From assembly GCA_017556795.1 (NCBI GenBank), contig JAFYLZ010000004.1, positions 292,036 to 356,035 of the forward strand: 64,000 nucleotides of DNA, in the 5' to 3' direction. Shown here one piece after another: positions 41,401 through 48,555 of this stretch (position 1 is the stretch's first letter; every line of letters starts with the position of its first letter). The notes under the pieces were generated by a model, which searched no databases, was not told the DNA's origin, and worked only from the letters and a program-made list of their open reading frames with translations. Position numbers and translations under genes: made by a program. The DNA comes from Candidatus Saccharimonadota bacterium (GTDB lineage: Bacteria > Patescibacteriota > Saccharimonadia > Saccharimonadales > Saccharimonadaceae).

Positions 41401-41750
41401 TTTGCATGCTGGTCGTAGAGGTAGGAAATATACGGACTTTCGTTGTCGTCCGTGATAGATTCGATGACGTGGTCGTTTGCATCGGTGTTTTTGAGAGTGA
41501 TTGTGTATTTTGCGGAGTCGTTTAGCTTGTGGAAGGTGACATTAGAGACGACGTTTGTTTCATCGAAGCTAGAGATGCTGCCCTCGGCGGTAGTGGAGAG
41601 TTCGCTGAGTTCGGCGTTTTGAATCTTAAAAAGATTTGCAGCGGCAAAAGCCGTTACGGTTGATATTATTGAAGCGACAAAAGCTACGGCGAAAACCGCA
41701 GTAATTAACTTACGCAGGCCTCCACTCCTGCGGCGTCTAGTATCCTCCAC
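38472..41750 (-). CDS. Giant surface protein: internal sortase-like anchor, InlB B-repeats, BspA/DUF285 repeats
   Basis: 1092 residues. An N-terminal signal (about 13-38), a ~120-residue exported domain, then VPNTG and NPNTG (166-176) with a membrane helix (179-200) and KKHKK, like a sortase anchor but internal. A second signal-like helix (209-230) follows. Next come five or so InlB/Listeria-Bacteroides repeats (Y-T-x-x-F-x-K-N...G-Y-x-F-x-x-W-N-T-x-x-D-G-x-G-T), a DUF285/BspA leucine-repeat block (SNVTDMSYLF, TSSVTDMSGLF, SNVTGFGNMF) and a last InlB repeat ending AQWQ. GTG 41750 follows TAGGAG. A contact or adhesin role is inferred from repeats; no anchor at the C-terminus. Confidence 0.85.
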   Translation of the reverse strand: MEDTRRRRSGGLRKLITAVFAVAFVASIISTVTAFAAANLFKIQNAELSELSTTAEGSISSFDETNVVSNVTFHKLNDSAKYTITLKNTDANDHVIESITDDNESPYISYLYDQHANEQINAGENLVFEVTAKYTTAITDINQRAQATNVRFFIHFTDLEEEIPIVPNTGVNPNTGDYIHFSVLSLIISAAGLTIIGIIALKKHKKASKFIAAGIVTVAAIATTATVKAATVEINSFTINTSYALNDRLIVTYTDKNGGEQELIVNYGEPVNIPDQSKDGYTLTGWEDENGNPVDPTQPITEDIKIHPVYNTNPYTIHFDDNAPSGSTSQGSMSDITAYYDTPKTLPSNMFTVTGYAFDSWNTKADGTGTKIVNGAEVKNLATEGTVNLYAQWAVTPYTVVFHKNADDATGDMESQQITYNQLADLNELGYSRTGYNFANWATNADGSGDTFADKQRVINLDIDGTVDLYAQWAPKEYTISFNINTNDPEATGTMSDQTIVYGTQSILNELGFTRTGYAFDSWNTEADGSGTKYEDKQDVSNTISDTDIALYAQWAVTPYTIIFNKNSEDDDVVGTMNSQEIIYGVSEALNTNEYTRRYYRFKGWNTKADGTGAHYNDAQEVKNLAVDGEVNLYAEWEELISILHAGQAFANRIWQVNPNIKQLIPYEGIPNLEGLNAVNVAVSGLPTYIWTDENDIVYYWSEAKAKLNGNMNQSFCNMTTLEKVDFSGFDASMVTNWSVAFTNDSRLKEVIFGKIDFSNTTTMAGMFNGTAIESIDLSNVKTSTKLTSVSSMFANCTKLKNITIGTNFETSNVTSFSNMFYNTPLLETLDEENLKVTDKATNLSKMFQSSALPELNVDSWNTSNVTDMSYLFASTKFTEIDINHFNTSSVTDMSGLFQGSMLSTIDITNWDTSNVTGFGNMFKNVKVSSLDISNFDTSSATSFQDMFSNTSPLKTIYASESFDPKTLNMRTFEISGVKGGAGTTWAGSRMLAPYARIDDPDNGKPGYFSIKGARYIRYNGNGADNSEYETMTSHYLTNEGSLTANAFTRSGYTFAGWNTKADGSGTSYTDGQLMSDIVESKEPLTLYAQWQ

Positions 41751-41887
41751 TAAAAACTCCTAATTACTTATGTATATTTTATCACGATTGTGGTTATATG
41801 GAAGACTTGATAGTTAGCGGTTTTAATGGTTTTTAATAAAAATTTATGTTTTGCGCAATTGGCTATTCTATGAAATGATGTTATAAT

Positions 41888-43993
41888 ATGAATTATAAAA
41901 TAATTGAGTCTCCAATGAAAGCATCCGAATATCCTCAAATTGCTAGAATATGGAACTTCGAGAAAAACAAACACGAAGGCATTATCTTTGATGAAGTTAC
42001 GCCAGGTTCTGGCAAAAAAGTTTGGTGGAAGTGTTATAAAGGACATGAGTGGCAAGCAATAGTATGCAATGTTGTTGGTAAGAGTAGCAGTTGTCCATAT
42101 TGTAGTGGCCGTAAAGCTATTCCAGGCCAAACGGATTTAGCTACCTTAAAGCCAGAATTGGCCTCTGAATGGAATTATGAAAAGAACAAATCTTTGTCCC
42201 CCAAAGACGTTACAGTCGGTTGCGGCAAGAAGGCTTGGTGGAGGTGCCATAAGGGGCATGAGTGGCAGGCCGTCATTAGTAGCAGAAGCTCAGGAGTCGG
42301 GTGTCCCGTTTGCGCTAACAAGATTATCGTGGAGGGCTTTAACGATTTAGCCTCTACCCACCCTGAGCTTTTAGAAGAATGGAATTACGAGAAAAATCCA
42401 AACATCAAGCCAACCGAGGTTTCATTTGGAAGCGAGAAGAAAGTCTGGTGGCGCTGTAAGAATAATCACGAATGGAAGGCGGCAATTGGCGATAGAGTTC
42501 ATGGCCGTGGATGTCCGTATTGCTCAAATAGAAAAGTACTGAGCGGCAATAATACTATCGATGTTACTAATCCCGAAATAGCAAGGTTATGGAATTTAAA
42601 GAAGAATGGTAGCATGAAGCCCTCCGGCATCACTATTGGGAGTGGAAAGAATGTGTGGTGGCAATGCGATAAGGGGCATGAGTGGCAAGCGGCGCCATAT
42701 AATATTGCTAAGGGGCAAAGTTGCCCATATTGCTCGAATAGGCAGGTTTTAGTTGGGTTTAATGATCTCGAAACCCTCAATCCGGATATTGCCAAAGAAT
42801 GGAACTATGAGAAAAATGGTAACTTAAAACCGTCTGATGTTGTCGCCGGATCTACAAAAAGCGTTTGGTGGAAGTGCCACAAAGGACACGAGTGGCAAGC
42901 TCGTATTTATAGTAGAAACCAAAACCATTCATGCCCGTTTTGTAGCCTCTACAAAATAACATCAGTGCCAGAAAAAGCCGTTGCCTTCTACCTTATTAAG
43001 AGCGGTATCGATATTGAAGAAAATAAGAAGATCGATGGCATGAAATCGGTGGATATATATTTGCCGAAAGAAAAAATTGCAATTGAATATGATGGCCAGT
43101 ATTACCATTCCGATATTGATAGAGATTTGGATAAAAATAAGATTTGCAAGAGTTTAGGCATTAAGCTGCTCCGCATTAGAGAGCCTAAGTTGCCACGATT
43201 AAATAGTACGTCCATTGATTACGTCATAAAAAAACTCGACAATAATTACGCTTATTTAGAGGGCGCCATCGAGTGGGTTTTTCGGCAAATTAGTATTAAG
43301 CATGATCGCATAGATATATCTGAAGAAATGCAAAATATCCTAAATTATTACAATAAACGAGAAGTAGATAATTCTATAGTTAGTACTTGCCCAGAAATAG
43401 CTAAAGAATGGGATTATGAGAAGAATACGGTAAAAATTGAGACAATTTCTAGGGGTTCAGATTTAAAAGTTTGGTGGAAATGCAGCAAATGTAGCTACGA
43501 ATGGCAGCAAAGCGTTATCGCTCGTTGTAGCGGCTCTGGGAAGTGTCCAAGATGCGCTTCCTTAAGGTTAATTGCAGGCCATAATGATTTAGCTACGACC
43601 AACGCAGAGTTACTTTCTGAATGGAATTATAAAAAGAACACGATAAAGCCTAGCGAAATAACGCCTGGATCGAATGAGCGAGTTTGGTGGGTATGCCCTA
43701 AGGGCCATCAATATCAGGCGGCACCGCATAACCGCACTCGTGGCAAAACGGGATGCCCTGTTTGTGCTGGCAAGATTGCTATACCCGGAGTGAATGACTT
43801 AGCGACGGTAAAACCAGAAATCGCTAAAGACTGGGATTACGAGAAGAATAATGGACTAACTCCTGATGATGTACTAGCTAATTCCGGAAAAGAAGTATGG
43901 TGGAAGTGTCATAAGTGTGGGTTTGAGTGGAGAAGCAAAATATCTTCAAGAAAATACTATTCTGGGTGCAGAAAGTGCCATTACGGTAAATAG
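41888..43993 (+). CDS. Zinc-ribbon-repeat protein with PD-(D/E)XK/Vsr-like nuclease, paralogue 2
   Basis: 701 residues. Eight zinc-ribbon repeats (core EWNYEKN ... GSGKKVWWKC-x-KGHEW ... CPYC), five before and three after a nuclease-like domain with SVDIYLPKEKIAIEYDG (Asp, Glu-x-Asp spacing), YYHSDIDRD and KLLRIRE. It matches the gene at 5624-7312 in order and spacing but has two more repeats. TATAAT touches the first ATG, so ATG 41915 may be the true start. It is the only plus-strand gene of the tRNA-Phe element. Confidence 0.82.
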   Translation: MNYKIIESPMKASEYPQIARIWNFEKNKHEGIIFDEVTPGSGKKVWWKCYKGHEWQAIVCNVVGKSSSCPYCSGRKAIPGQTDLATLKPELASEWNYEKNKSLSPKDVTVGCGKKAWWRCHKGHEWQAVISSRSSGVGCPVCANKIIVEGFNDLASTHPELLEEWNYEKNPNIKPTEVSFGSEKKVWWRCKNNHEWKAAIGDRVHGRGCPYCSNRKVLSGNNTIDVTNPEIARLWNLKKNGSMKPSGITIGSGKNVWWQCDKGHEWQAAPYNIAKGQSCPYCSNRQVLVGFNDLETLNPDIAKEWNYEKNGNLKPSDVVAGSTKSVWWKCHKGHEWQARIYSRNQNHSCPFCSLYKITSVPEKAVAFYLIKSGIDIEENKKIDGMKSVDIYLPKEKIAIEYDGQYYHSDIDRDLDKNKICKSLGIKLLRIREPKLPRLNSTSIDYVIKKLDNNYAYLEGAIEWVFRQISIKHDRIDISEEMQNILNYYNKREVDNSIVSTCPEIAKEWDYEKNTVKIETISRGSDLKVWWKCSKCSYEWQQSVIARCSGSGKCPRCASLRLIAGHNDLATTNAELLSEWNYKKNTIKPSEITPGSNERVWWVCPKGHQYQAAPHNRTRGKTGCPVCAGKIAIPGVNDLATVKPEIAKDWDYEKNNGLTPDDVLANSGKEVWWKCHKCGFEWRSKISSRKYYSGCRKCHYGK

Positions 43994-43994
43994 C

Positions 43995-44450
43995 TTAGAT
44001 ATCTCTTAGCAAAGCTCTTAATTCATCTACGGTTAGATCTTCAAATGGGCTTTTCTTTTGCCTGAAGTCGGCCTGGTAGTCATGCTTGGCTTCGTCATAC
44101 TTTGGCGCATATCCAAAAGCTTGTAATAGTAAGAAATCGGCGTCTCTGGAGTTGCCATTCATAGCAGATTCGAACTTATTGAATAGCATCTGGTCCAGTA
44201 CGGTCTTTTCATTATCCTTGACCTTCTTTAAGCTGTTAAACTCCGCCATAGTCATCTTGAAGATGTCGATAATAGCAGCTTTACCGTGCTCCTTATAGCG
44301 CCAGAAGCCTCCTGGTGCGATATTCTGCGGATTCTTATCAAAACCATTCTTTGGCTTGTTGCCTTTCTTAAAACGCCCCCTAGAGTCTCTCTGTGCCGTT
44401 TGGCCTGTATTGGTTTGAGTTGCTTCAGGCTTTAGTGGTTTATCTGCCAT
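43995..44450 (-). CDS. DUF5681-like mobile-element protein
   Basis: 151 residues. The SRGRFKKGNKPKNGF opening resembles DUF5681 proteins of phages and integrative elements (form R-F-x-x-G-x-S-x-N-P-x-G). A helical C-terminal part follows, with KTVLDQMLFNKFESAMNG. The C-terminus (PFEDLTVDELRALLRDI) is a common ending of phage small-terminase-like proteins. AAAGGAG before ATG 44450 overlaps the end of the gene upstream. Convergent with and one base from the zinc-ribbon gene. Confidence 0.55.
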   Translation of the reverse strand: MADKPLKPEATQTNTGQTAQRDSRGRFKKGNKPKNGFDKNPQNIAPGGFWRYKEHGKAAIIDIFKMTMAEFNSLKKVKDNEKTVLDQMLFNKFESAMNGNSRDADFLLLQAFGYAPKYDEAKHDYQADFRQKKSPFEDLTVDELRALLRDI

Positions 44451-44453
44451 GGC

Positions 44454-44660
44454 CTACTCTCCTTTCTTCGGGTTGCTAAGCGTGTGGGATGTATTCTTGG
44501 CGGTATGCTTTCTAGTCCTAGTCCTTCGTGTTCTAGGGTGCTCGGTTAATAGACTGCGCTTCTTGCTAGATACGGCGATGTCTGGATCGTATAAGATGCA
44601 CCTCAGTTGGCGCAGTTCGTCGAGCATTTGGTTCCATTGAATTTTGGGCGAATCCACCAT
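44454..44660 (-). CDS. Small mobile-element protein
   Basis: 68 residues: an N-terminal helical part (SPKIQWNQMLDELRQLRC) followed by a strongly basic Arg/Lys/Thr tail (HPRTRRTRTRKHTAKN). It is not matched to any family; the tail suggests DNA binding. It lies directly upstream of, and coupled to, the DUF5681-like gene. No promoter can be seen between its ATG and the bidirectional terminator at 44662, so the 5' part of the unit may have been cut by recombination at the element end. Confidence 0.5.
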   Translation of the reverse strand: MVDSPKIQWNQMLDELRQLRCILYDPDIAVSSKKRSLLTEHPRTRRTRTRKHTAKNTSHTLSNPKKGE

Positions 44661-44661
44661 G

Positions 44662-44700
44662 AAAATAAAAAGAAGACCCATAGGGTCTTATTTTTATTTT
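44662..44700. terminator. Bidirectional terminator at element end
   Basis: AAGACCC and GGGTCTT arms around AT, with long A/T runs on both sides. Confidence 0.8.
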
Positions 44701-44705
44701 CATAT

Positions 44706-44748
44706 GGTGGCGACGGCTAGCGAGCGAAGCGAGCGTCCCGGAGCCACC
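44706..44748 (+). repeat. tRNA-Phe trailer-like hairpin and possible attachment-site copy
   Basis: GGTGGC (44706-44711) pairs with GCCACC (44743-44748). Within it CCGGAGCCACC (44738-44748) repeats eleven bases of the tRNA-Phe 3' end (36596-36606). The inner GGCTAGCGAG...CGAGCGTCC resembles the hairpins after tRNA-Lys (48425-48515). It is the right-hand boundary candidate of the element. Confidence 0.5.
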
Positions 44749-44853
44749 GTACTACTATTGCTTTTTTCGTTATTTAGTGATACAATATGCGGATAACTCA
44801 ATCGTTTACTACACTGGTAAATAGATTAGTACGTTGAAAGGTAGGTGTTTTTT

Positions 44854-45471
44854 ATGGAACAGAGATTCGCAGATCTTACGCGAAAAATTAGAGAGGCGGT
44901 AATAAAAAAGGCGCAAGAACAAGCAGACGAAAGAGAAGAAGCTAGCAATGGCTGCGTTCGTATTTTGCTTGTGGCTCATTGTGAAGAAGCTACTAGCTGG
45001 ATGTTTCTTCCGTGCGGACGCAACCGTTACGAAGAGACAACTCCGATAGTTCCTGGAAGCGATATGATTTTACAGGAAGACGAAAGTCTCGAGATCGACC
45101 ATAGCGTTGTTGCGGCGATGAAGATTGCCCATTGCATGAAGGCTCGGAGATTGAAGAAGGGCAGCATTTCTGGCCTCGAGCTAAGCGACGGCAACAATAC
45201 GGATAACATTGAAGCCGTATGTGGCTATTCGCCTCTACGCGGAGCAATTTGCATCAGAGTCATGCATGGTATCGAAGATTGCTATTGCGGCGCATTCTTA
45301 GATGTTTATGTTGGCGTGTCCAACGCTAATGAATACGAAGATCAAGAGTGTGCAGCCGTAGCTATTCCGATAGTTGAAAAATTCTTCAACAACGAGCGTG
45401 ATCGTGGGAATTGGCCATTCTTCGTTAGGGAGCCAGACCTTTGCCCGGCAGAAGCTCAAGTCTCTACCTAA
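44854..45471 (+). CDS. Orphan protein with strong leader
   Basis: 205 residues from ATG 44854 (a GTG three codons earlier overlaps the AAAGGTAGGTG site). It has an N-terminal charged helix (LTRKIREAVIKKAQEQADER), then a probably beta-rich, Cys-rich part (SISGLELSDGN; GYSPLRGAICIRVMHGIEDC). No family recognised, no signal peptide. GTGATACAAT lies 90 bases upstream and the leader can fold GTTTAC with GTAAAT. Like other orphans here it stands alone between terminators. Confidence 0.6.
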   Translation: MEQRFADLTRKIREAVIKKAQEQADEREEASNGCVRILLVAHCEEATSWMFLPCGRNRYEETTPIVPGSDMILQEDESLEIDHSVVAAMKIAHCMKARRLKKGSISGLELSDGNNTDNIEAVCGYSPLRGAICIRVMHGIEDCYCGAFLDVYVGVSNANEYEDQECAAVAIPIVEKFFNNERDRGNWPFFVREPDLCPAEAQVST

Positions 45472-45475
45472 AAAC

Positions 45476-45515
45476 ATCAAACCCCTGGGTATTATGCCCG
45501 GGGGTTTATTTTTTC
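45476..45515. terminator. Bidirectional terminator
   Basis: AAACCCC and GGGGGTTT arms around an inner GGGTATTATGCCC hairpin, with a T-run on plus and an A-run context on minus; shared with def. Confidence 0.85.
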
Positions 45516-46048
45516 ATCAAGGCGTGATATTCGTCGTATGATATAATTGCGCTCGCGTCGACGAGGTCCGTGAATAGGGTTCCATTTAAATGGTCGATTT
45601 CGTGTTGCAAGACATGGGCCAGGAAACCGTCGACCCACTCTTCCCTGGCGTCGCCGTTTTCATCGAGATATTTGACCTGGATTTTTGGATAGCGCGGCAC
45701 CTGGGCGTAGACTGGCTTGTCGTCGTCGCCTACGACACTACAGCAGCCTTCCCACATTGGCGTTTTGTCGCCTTCGGTGTCGGTGACTTCGGCATTAAAA
45801 TAGGTCCTGTTGAACGGTTTGAGGTCTGGGCGATTCGGGGTCGGGCGAATCATTACTACACTAATAGCGAGCGGTTTGCCAACTTGGACGGCGCTCATGC
45901 CGACGCCGTATTCGCCGGCAGAAATAGTCTCCCTAATATCCGCCACGAGCTGACGGACGCGCTCGGTTTTAACCTCGGCAGCCTTTAAGAATTGGCTCTT
46001 CTTGCGAAGGGTGCGGCTGGGCGTGGTTAAAACTTCGAGCTTTGTCAT
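45506..46048 (-). CDS. def: Peptide deformylase
   Basis: 180 residues. It removes the formyl group from new proteins. Motif 1 is GVGMSAVQVG (usual GxGLAAxQ), motif 2 EGCCSV (usual EGCLS), motif 3 HVLQHEIDHLNG (HExDH), so all three metal ligands (Cys, His, His) and the Glu are present. The Leu-to-Cys change in motif 2 and GMSA are unusual, divergent forms. It overlaps the DUF4097 gene by four bases (ATGA). Confidence 0.9.
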   Translation of the reverse strand: MTKLEVLTTPSRTLRKKSQFLKAAEVKTERVRQLVADIRETISAGEYGVGMSAVQVGKPLAISVVMIRPTPNRPDLKPFNRTYFNAEVTDTEGDKTPMWEGCCSVVGDDDKPVYAQVPRYPKIQVKYLDENGDAREEWVDGFLAHVLQHEIDHLNGTLFTDLVDASAIISYDEYHALMKK

Positions 46049-46941
46049 TCGTCGATTTCCGGTTTAGCTTCTGGTTTTTTCTCGGCCGGCTGGGTTTCGA
46101 CTGTCTGGGTTTCGGCTGGTTTTTCTTCGACTGGTTTTTCTGCGGTGTGAATTTCGATTTGGCCGATACCGCCATCTACGTCGACAGAGTTGTCGCCATT
46201 GCCGATGATTGAGTCGTCGGACATGTCAGAACCATTAAAGATAATTCTGCCGATTCCCTTGTCGGCTCTAATCGTGTAAGCAGAATCTGGGAGCAAAAGA
46301 TCGAGATTGACGGAGCCGATGCCAGCGTCTACTTTGTTGTCTCCAGTGAGGGCAGCGCGGATCACAGCTTCGCCGATGCCGAGGTGGATGTCGCCATTTT
46401 TGATAGCACCATCTTTGATTTCAAACTTGCCAACGCCGGTGTCGATTTTGGCACGATCGGCAACTGAGAGATATTCGAATACGGTTTCGCCGGTACCAAG
46501 ATCAAAATCGATCTCGCGGGCGACGATTTTTTCGGCGGTGATTTTGCCGCCACGGTCACCAATTCCGACGGCGTCAAATTCCATGTCTTCTGGAATCGTG
46601 ACGGTGATTTTGCGATTTGAATGACGACTAAAAATGCCTTTCTTAGCATCTTTAATAGTTAGCCTATCGCCATCTTTAACAATTTCAACATTTGAATCTT
46701 CGGCGGTGGCATTGAGTTCTTCACCTTTTTTAATCTCGAGCTCAGAGAAGCCGAGACTAAGGCTAAGACATTTTTCGTAGCCGCTACAGTCGACGCGCGA
46801 TTCCAGTGCACCCTTGTCGAGAATGCCAAAAACGGATAGAATAGCTGCGGCCGCAGTCACGATTGCGGAAATAATCGTGAATGCGAGCAAGCAGGCTAGG
46901 CCGTAGGCAAAATATTTAATTACTTTTTGAGCGGCGTTCAT
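46045..46941 (-). CDS. Membrane protein with DUF4097-like beta-helix domain
   Basis: 298 residues. An N-terminal membrane helix (ACLLAFTIISAIVTAAAAIL), then a repetitive beta domain with short G-x-G turns (DFDLGTGETVFEYL, KIDTGVGKFEIKDG, IHLGIGEAVIRAAL, KVDAGIGSVNLDLL), as in DUF4097 putative adhesin proteins. A Pro/Glu/Lys-rich tail (EKPVEEKPAETQTVETQ) ends it. Coupled on both sides to def and the LiaF-like gene. The envelope-stress role is inferred from the partner. Confidence 0.8.
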   Translation of the reverse strand: MNAAQKVIKYFAYGLACLLAFTIISAIVTAAAAILSVFGILDKGALESRVDCSGYEKCLSLSLGFSELEIKKGEELNATAEDSNVEIVKDGDRLTIKDAKKGIFSRHSNRKITVTIPEDMEFDAVGIGDRGGKITAEKIVAREIDFDLGTGETVFEYLSVADRAKIDTGVGKFEIKDGAIKNGDIHLGIGEAVIRAALTGDNKVDAGIGSVNLDLLLPDSAYTIRADKGIGRIIFNGSDMSDDSIIGNGDNSVDVDGGIGQIEIHTAEKPVEEKPAETQTVETQPAEKKPEAKPEIDE

Positions 46942-47618
46942 TTGATTTCAATCCCGCCAAACATTGCTGAGCCATTGATATAAAGAGTTGGTTTCTTTTC
47001 GTCAGCTTCGCTGGCTTTGCTGTTGTTTTTCACGCCACCGAACACGGCGCTAGATTTGATTTTGACGTTAATATCGCTTGGAACAAGAATGTCGATACCG
47101 CCAAACACGGCGCTAGCGTCAATCACGGCATCTTCTTTAATGATAGCTTCGCGAAGGTCGAGTTTGAGTCCGCCAAAGACAGCGCTGACTTTTTTGCCGT
47201 TGAATTTTTCGCCTTTCATATCGATGTTTTGGCCAGAGAAAACGGCAGAAATTTCGGCGTCGTCGATATTGCTGCTGAGCTTTTTGATATCGGCGCTGAT
47301 TTTTTGATTAAAAATAGTTTTAAAGATAAGCGAAAGACCGATAATAACGATGATGCCAGGAATGAGGAGCTTCCAGAAGATTTCGAAGCTGATGAGGTCT
47401 TGGCAAGAAAGAAGTAGGAGCACGCCTACGATGAGGCCGATGAGGTTACCGACGCGGTGACCTTTTTCGGTGATGGCGCAGATTGCGCATGGGACGATAA
47501 TAAATAAAGTCCACCAGCCATCGAAGAAGATGACATCTGAATCAATTAAGCCAGCAGCTCTACAACCCAGTAAAGCACCGGCGACCACTAATACGATCCC
47601 CCACAAAATATTTTTCAT
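46938..47618 (-). CDS. LiaF-like membrane protein
   Basis: 226 residues. Four hydrophobic N-terminal helices (ILWGIVLVVAGALLGC; WTLFIIVPCAICAI; LIGLIVGVLLLLSC; LLIPGIIVIIGLSLIF) followed by a C-terminal beta domain with four repeats of SAVFGG (ISAVFSGQN, VSAVFGGLKLDL, ASAVFGGIDILV, SSAVFGGVK), the typical LiaF C-terminal form. LiaF restrains the envelope-stress kinase LiaS in Firmicutes; no LiaRS is in this window. AAAGGAG and TGCTATAAT give it its own promoter. First gene of the unit with DUF4097 and def. Confidence 0.85.
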   Translation of the reverse strand: MKNILWGIVLVVAGALLGCRAAGLIDSDVIFFDGWWTLFIIVPCAICAITEKGHRVGNLIGLIVGVLLLLSCQDLISFEIFWKLLIPGIIVIIGLSLIFKTIFNQKISADIKKLSSNIDDAEISAVFSGQNIDMKGEKFNGKKVSAVFGGLKLDLREAIIKEDAVIDASAVFGGIDILVPSDINVKIKSSAVFGGVKNNSKASEADEKKPTLYINGSAMFGGIEIK

Positions 47619-47695
47619 GTTTTTTCTCCTTTGTTCTTTTTATTATAGCATAAGCAGAGGAAATGAGCCCGGGTTAACCGGGCTCTTGTGGAAGT

Positions 47696-48124
47696 TTAAA
47701 GAGCGTAGCCAAAACTACGTTTGGCTGCCTTCATAATATGATCAAGGAACGACTGTTCGTAGATGTCTGCTGCTTCATATGCCATGATTTCATCTTCGCT
47801 GGAATTATAATCTGGGATTTCCTTCACGCTAATCTCGACTTCCTGATCATATGAATATGTAGAATGATATAGGAGAGCTTCGCATCTTCCGCCGACCGTC
47901 CCGAAATACATCTCTTGTCCATCGCAATGCGCTAAATCTTCTAGATAGTAACGTATCCCGATAGCAATTCTGTCACCCATGAGGATGCCAGCGACGAGCG
48001 TAATCCTATTAACTCCATAGTTTGTTCTCTTAATCTTGTAAAACTTCCCGTCTTCTCCGACGACTACCACCACTGGAAAGGTCCCGCTTTGACGTTTAAC
48101 GGTAATCTCCACAGCCTTATCCAC
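47696..48124 (-). CDS. Orphan protein
   Basis: 142 residues from GTG 48124, placed eight bases after GGGAGG; the GTG at 48133 lies in the Shine-Dalgarno. Beta-strand-like blocks (VEITVKRQSGTFPVVVVVG; RITLVAGILMGDRIAIGI) are followed by an acidic helical C-terminus. No family recognised. -10 is TGTTATAAC about 50 bases upstream, and the leader has an AATAAG/TTATT hairpin. Terminator-like GAGCCCGGGTTAACCGGGCTC (47666-47686) is split as GAGCCCGG and CCGGGCTC just downstream. Confidence 0.55.
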   Translation of the reverse strand: MDKAVEITVKRQSGTFPVVVVVGEDGKFYKIKRTNYGVNRITLVAGILMGDRIAIGIRYYLEDLAHCDGQEMYFGTVGGRCEALLYHSTYSYDQEVEISVKEIPDYNSSEDEIMAYEAADIYEQSFLDHIMKAAKRSFGYAL

Positions 48125-48223
48125 TACTATCACCTCCCTTTTCGTGCGGTATGAATAAGTCTTATTACTGTTATAACATTTTTTTCGTGAAATTTTCCAA
48201 TTTTGTGATATAATAGTTGTTAC

Positions 48224-48300
48224 GGGCGGTTAGCTCAGTTGGCTAGAGCGCGTCTTTGACGTAGACGAGGTCACAGGTTCGACTCCTGTATCGCCCACCA
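48224..48300 (+). tRNA. tRNA-Val (GAC)
   Basis: Acceptor GGGCGGT with ATCGCCC, anticodon loop TTGACGT (GAC), T loop TTCGACT, encoded CCA. TGATATAAT is 11 bases before the 5' end. Confidence 0.95.
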
Positions 48301-48334
48301 TTTTTTAAAAATTGTGATATAATTATCACCGCCT

Positions 48335-48411
48335 GGGTCGGTAGCTCAGCTGGTTAGAGCACGGGCCTTTTAAGCCCGGTGTCGAGGGTTCGAGCCCCTC
48401 CCGACTCACCA
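48335..48411 (+). tRNA. tRNA-Lys (TTT)
   Basis: Acceptor GGGTCGG with CCGACTC, anticodon loop CTTTTAA (TTT), T loop TTCGAGC, encoded CCA. Own -10 TGATATAAT upstream. The bases after the CCA mirror the acceptor: CTCACCAATTTCT pairs with AGAAATTGGTGAG. Confidence 0.95.
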
Positions 48412-48424
48412 ATTTCTAAAAGAA

Positions 48425-48515
48425 ATTGGTGAGCTAGCGAGTACGTCAGTACGAGCGTCCTCACCAATAAAATTGGTGAGCTAGCGAGTACGTCAGTACG
48501 AGCGCCCTCACCAAT
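48425..48515 (+). repeat. Two tandem 44-base hairpin repeats after tRNA-Lys
   Basis: Units 48425-48468 and 48472-48515 differ at one base (gcgTcc, gcgCcc). Each starts ATTGGTGAG and ends CTCACCAAT, so each folds on itself, and either arm can also pair with the tRNA 3' end. The core AGCTAGCGAGTACGTCAGT is followed by ACGAGCG. A terminator (AAGCCC/GGGCTT, 48520-48540) follows. Confidence 0.85.
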
Positions 48516-48555
48516 AAAAAGAAGCCCTTTGGGCTTATTTTTATTATAACAAATA

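Noticed and set aside
38472..41750. Repeat protein genes as transposon or phage tail genes
   Set aside because: Signal-like helices, InlB and BspA repeats and a sorting-signal motif fit a surface protein better; no transposase or tail motif seen.
45969..46175. Lys/Pro-rich 68-codon minus frame
   Set aside because: Out-of-frame shadow over the low-complexity end of the DUF4097 gene and the start of def.
48425..48515. CRISPR array
   Set aside because: Only two copies, a three-base gap instead of spacers, and each unit is self-complementary; no cas gene is present in the window.
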